This document shows, piece by piece, positions 6,843 through 9,739 of a stretch of DNA of 9,739 bases. The stretch is from Zymomonas sp. (lineage in GTDB: Bacteria > Pseudomonadota > Alphaproteobacteria > Sphingomonadales > Sphingomonadaceae). The translations under genes were made by a program, and so were the position numbers. The stretch is from the NCBI GenBank assembly GCA_027489105.1, contig JAIYAJ010000117.1:1-9739 (forward strand). Direction: 5' to 3'. How positions within the stretch are numbered: position 1 is the stretch's first letter; each line of letters starts with the position of its first letter. The notes beneath the pieces were generated by a model that saw only the letters and a list, made by a program, of their open reading frames with translations, did no database searches and had not been told where the DNA came from.

Positions 6843-8006
6843 ATGCCTGATCTTGCGCCTTATGCCTCCGACCCGAGCCGCAGCCGGGGCCGTTTTCACA
6901 GCCATGGCGACGGAGAGACGCGCGGGCCGCGCGACCCCTTTCAGCGCGACCGCGACCGGATCATCCACTCGATCAGCTTTCGACGGCTGCGTCACAAGAC
7001 GCAGGTCTTCGTCGCTCCCGATGGCGACCATTTTCGCGTCCGCCTGACCCACAGCCTGGAGGTCGCGCAGATCGGGCGGACCATCGCCCGCGCGCTGGGC
7101 CTCAACGAAGACCTGACCGAGGCGCTGTGCCTCGGCCATGATATCGGCCACCCGCCCTTCGGCCATGCCGGAGAAGATGCGCTGAAGGCCGCGATGGCCG
7201 ATGTCGGCGGGTTCGATCACAATGCCCACACCCTGCGCATCTTCACCCGGCTCGACTCGCCCTATCCGTCGCACGAGGGCCTGAATTTGAGCTGGGAAAC
7301 GCTCGAAGGGCTGGCCAAGCATAATGGCCCGGTGCGCCATCGGACCTGGGCGATGGCCGAGGTCGACGATCAATGGCCGCTCGATCTCGACAGCTGGGCC
7401 GGGCCGGAGGCGCAAGTCGCCGCACTCGCGGACGACATCGCTTATGACAATCACGACATCGACGACGGCGTCCGCGCAGGCCTGCTGACGCTCGATCAGG
7501 TTCTCGAAGACCCGCTGGTCCGGAGCAACTGGGATCGCGTCCGCCAGCGTTATCCCGACGTACCCGAGGGGCGCCTGCTCGGCGAACTGGTGCGCGAACA
7601 GATCGGCTGCATGGTCAATGATCTGCTGGCCGAAAGCCGGCGTCGACTGGACGAGGCCGCCCCCCGCTCGGTCGAGGATGTTCGTGCGGCCGGGCGAGCG
7701 CTGATCGGTTTCTCGGACGAGATGGCCGCGCGGGAGAAGGCGCTTACACGCTTCATGTACGCCAATCTCTACCACCACCCGCAACAACTGGAGATCGCCG
7801 AGCGCATGGCGACGGTCGTTTCGGGATTGGCCGATGCCTATCGCCGCGATCCGGCGCTACTTCCCGAAAACTGGCGCGCCACCCTGCCCGAAGCCGAACC
7901 GGCCCGGACGCGCCATATCGGCGACTTCATTGCCGGCATGACCGACCGCTACGCGCTCACCCGCTATGCCGAGCATGTCGGGCCGGTCTCGCTCGAGGGC
8001 TTCTGA
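6843..8006 (+). CDS. dgt: dGTPase-like deoxynucleotide triphosphohydrolase
   Basis: Cytoplasmic HD-domain enzyme of the dGTPase family, which hydrolyses dNTPs to deoxynucleoside and triphosphate and so adjusts dNTP pools. The 387-residue product fits the shorter dGTPase-like class rather than the 505-residue E. coli Dgt; substrate range in this class is often broader than dGTP. The N-terminal [22 protein letters not shown] block (about 35-56) is characteristic. The metal-binding H...HD...D set is visible as His70 (RLTHSLEV), His99-Asp100 ([16 protein letters not shown]) and Asp198 ([16 protein letters not shown]). The ATG at 6843 has AGGG (6834-6837) 5 bases upstream. The final TGA (8004-8006) shares its A with the ATG of the next gene, so the two are probably cotranscribed and translationally coupled. 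The 63-bp upstream spacer holds GANTC at 6804-6808, another across the preceding stop codon (6778-6782), and the palindrome AGTCGACT (6805-6812). Confidence 0.93.
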   Translation: MPDLAPYASDPSRSRGRFHSHGDGETRGPRDPFQRDRDRIIHSISFRRLRHKTQVFVAPDGDHFRVRLTHSLEVAQIGRTIARALGLNEDLTEALCLGHDIGHPPFGHAGEDALKAAMADVGGFDHNAHTLRIFTRLDSPYPSHEGLNLSWETLEGLAKHNGPVRHRTWAMAEVDDQWPLDLDSWAGPEAQVAALADDIAYDNHDIDDGVRAGLLTLDQVLEDPLVRSNWDRVRQRYPDVPEGRLLGELVREQIGCMVNDLLAESRRRLDEAAPRSVEDVRAAGRALIGFSDEMAAREKALTRFMYANLYHHPQQLEIAERMATVVSGLADAYRRDPALLPENWRATLPEAEPARTRHIGDFIAGMTDRYALTRYAEHVGPVSLEGF

Positions 8007-9739
8007 TGGCACGGACGATCGCGCTGCTTATCGCTCTTGCAGGCGCCCTGCTGTGGGCAGTGCTGGCGGTCCTGCCGCCGGCAGCGCGGGACGTGAACGC
8101 ACCGGCGACCGCCTTTTCCGCCGCGCGGGCGATGCGAGACATTTCGGCGATCGGCCGGGTGCCGCATCCGACCGGATCGGCAGAAAACCAGCGGGTCTCG
8201 GCCTATCTGCTGCTGCGGATGCACGCCATGGGTGCCGCCGTCGACGTCCAGCAGATGCCGCTGGGCGCCGCCTCGCTCCGCCGGCTCGGCAAATGGAGCG
8301 GGCGCTCCGAACGGGGCATTGTGGCGCGCAACCTGATCGGCGTCTTTCCGGGGCGCGACCGCAGCCTGCCGCCGCTGCTGCTGATGGCGCATCACGACAG
8401 CGTCTGGGGCTCGCCCGGCGCGGCCGACGATGCGATGGGCGTGGCTGCGGCCCTCGAAGTCGCACGCGCAATCGGCGAGCGCGGCCCGCCGGAGCGTGAC
8501 CTGGTGCTGCTGTTCACCGATGGCGAGGAACTGGGGCTCGATGGCGCCGAATATTTCTTCGCCCGCCACCCTCTTGCCCGGCGTATCGGCGCCATCATCA
8601 ACATGGAAGCGCGCGGCGCCGGTGGCCGGGCCAACATGTTCGAGACCGGCCCCGGCAATGGCGCGATGATGCGCCTCTATGCCGAGCATGTCAGCCACCC
8701 GGCGACCAATTCGCTGTCGGTGCTCGTCTACAACACTATGCCCAACTACACCGACTATACGGTGGCCAAACGCCGGGGCATTCCAGGCTACAACCTCGCC
8801 GTTCTCGACCGGGGTGCGGCCTATCACTCGCCGTCCGCCCTGCCCGAGGTGGTCGACCCCGCCTCGCTGCAGGACATGGGGGGGCAGGCTTTGGCCCTCT
8901 CATCGGCGTTGCTCTATGCCCGCGACCTCCCCGCCCGGACCGACGATGCGAGCTTCTCCGACCTGATGGGCCGTGCGACGATCGTCTATCCGGCGACGGG
9001 TGGGTGGCTGATCCTGCTCGGCGCAGCGCTGCTGATCGGCTTTGCCCTGTGGCGCGAGAAGCCGGAGCGGGCCGCGATCGCGCGCGGTGCGTTGGTCACG
9101 CTCGCCATTCTGCTCCATGCCGCACTGCTGCTGCTCGCGTTCAACGCGCTCTCCGGCAGCGGCGGTGCCAATTATTACGACCGCCTCGCCGCACTCCCCC
9201 GGCTCGAAGCGATGGCGGCCGCAGCCCTGGCCGCACTGCTCTGCCTGCTGCCGACCATCCGCCGGACCGATCCACACACTGTCGCCCTCGCGCCGGCCAT
9301 GATCCTGATGTGGGTCGGGCTGCTGACAGGCGGGCCGATCGCCATCGTCCCGGTCGCGCTGCTGGCGATGGCCTCGGCCTGGTTCCTGCCGGCAGGTCGA
9401 AGTGTACGCGCCGAAGGGGCGATCCTTCTCCTGATGCTGGCAGGCATTCTCGTCCAGGCCACGCTGCCGACCGCCGCGCCCCTGCTCCATTGGCCGCTGC
9501 TCCTCGCAGCCGTTGCGCTGGCGGCCCGGGCATGGCTGGGTGAGCGGGCGGCGCTTCCTGCCATCGCGCTCTGCGCGGCGATCGCGGTCGGGCATCTGCT
9601 GGCACAGGCGCATTTCCTGTTTCTCGGCATCGGCGCAGAGCTTTCCGTCGTACTGGTCGCCCCGCTGTTCGCCGCGCTGCCGTTTCTGCTGATGCTGTCG
9701 CCCGCCCGAACGTCCCGGATAGGTGCCGGCCTGCTGCTG
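8006..9739 (+). CDS. M28-type zinc metallopeptidase with multi-helix membrane domain (3' truncated)
   Basis: The frame is open from the ATG at 8006 to the window edge (578 codons, no stop), so the C-terminus is missing. It begins with a hydrophobic segment (about 4-25), either an uncleaved anchor or a signal peptide. The M28 peptidase domain follows, with all expected zinc and catalytic residues: His129 and Asp131 (MAHHDSV), bridging Asp141 (GSPGAADDAMG), Glu174-Glu175 (FTDGEELGLDGAEYF), Glu201 (NMEARG) and His274 (AYHSPSALPEV). From about residue 330 onward come roughly eight or nine hydrophobic helices. This soluble-M28 plus polytopic-membrane layout resembles the Fxna/ERMP1 type of M28 proteins. 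The catalytic domain probably faces the periplasm and acts as an aminopeptidase or similar; substrate is unknown. The start overlaps the dgt stop codon by one base (TGATG), indicating coupled translation. The family call is strong; the cellular role is not. Confidence 0.88.
   Translation, partial: MARTIALLIALAGALLWAVLAVLPPAARDVNAPATAFSAARAMRDISAIGRVPHPTGSAENQRVSAYLLLRMHAMGAAVDVQQMPLGAASLRRLGKWSGRSERGIVARNLIGVFPGRDRSLPPLLLMAHHDSVWGSPGAADDAMGVAAALEVARAIGERGPPERDLVLLFTDGEELGLDGAEYFFARHPLARRIGAIINMEARGAGGRANMFETGPGNGAMMRLYAEHVSHPATNSLSVLVYNTMPNYTDYTVAKRRGIPGYNLAVLDRGAAYHSPSALPEVVDPASLQDMGGQALALSSALLYARDLPARTDDASFSDLMGRATIVYPATGGWLILLGAALLIGFALWREKPERAAIARGALVTLAILLHAALLLLAFNALSGSGGANYYDRLAALPRLEAMAAAALAALLCLLPTIRRTDPHTVALAPAMILMWVGLLTGGPIAIVPVALLAMASAWFLPAGRSVRAEGAILLLMLAGILVQATLPTAAPLLHWPLLLAAVALAARAWLGERAALPAIALCAAIAVGHLLAQAHFLFLGIGAELSVVLVAPLFAALPFLLMLSPARTSRIGAGLLL

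Noticed and set aside
8028..8471. Overlapping open frames on both strands within the M28 peptidase region (8028-8471 and others up to 9630)
   Set aside because: The frame starting at 8006 carries all M28 active-site residues and continuous membrane helices, so the others are shadows.

Overview
The window is high-GC DNA, about two thirds G+C by eye, with strong GC bias at third codon positions. It reads as an alphaproteobacterial chromosome, most likely from a member of the Sphingomonadales (Sphingomonas, Rhizorhabdus or a relative). This placement rests on the ddl-ftsQ-ftsA-ftsZ order, the recognisable FtsA, FtsZ and Dgt protein style, and a compound palindromic repeat of the kind often found between sphingomonad genes. 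No plasmid, phage, transposase or CRISPR signal is visible. All eight genes lie on the + strand.

Positions 1-4916 are the distal part of the division and cell wall (dcw) cluster. A palindromic repeat (54-144) lies upstream of ddl (D-Ala-D-Ala ligase, GTG start at 150). ddl overlaps ftsQ by four bases (ATGA), and ftsQ is followed closely by ftsA. A 139-bp spacer then leads to ftsZ, which ends at a strong hairpin. Ddl makes the D-Ala-D-Ala dipeptide of peptidoglycan precursors. FtsZ forms the division ring, FtsA ties it to the membrane, and FtsQ links it to the periplasmic septal machinery.

Positions 5033-6457 encode an exported TPR protein with a C-terminal SPOR (septal peptidoglycan-binding) domain, which fits a division or envelope role next to ftsZ. 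A 79-residue protein of unknown function with a clear signal peptide follows (6540-6779). Next comes a dGTPase-like HD-domain triphosphohydrolase (6843-8006). Its stop codon overlaps the start of an M28-type zinc metallopeptidase with a multi-helix membrane region, which runs off the end of the window.

The most notable signal is in the spacers, not the genes. GANTC, the CcrM methylation site of Alphaproteobacteria, occurs 14 times by my reading. Eight of those lie in about 585 bp of non-coding DNA, including three within 29 bp upstream of ftsZ and an inverted pair covering the ribosome binding site of the 79-residue ORF. This suggests cell-cycle control of ftsZ and neighbouring genes by DNA methylation. 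I found no convincing new multi-gene system; the region is largely a conserved chromosomal locus.
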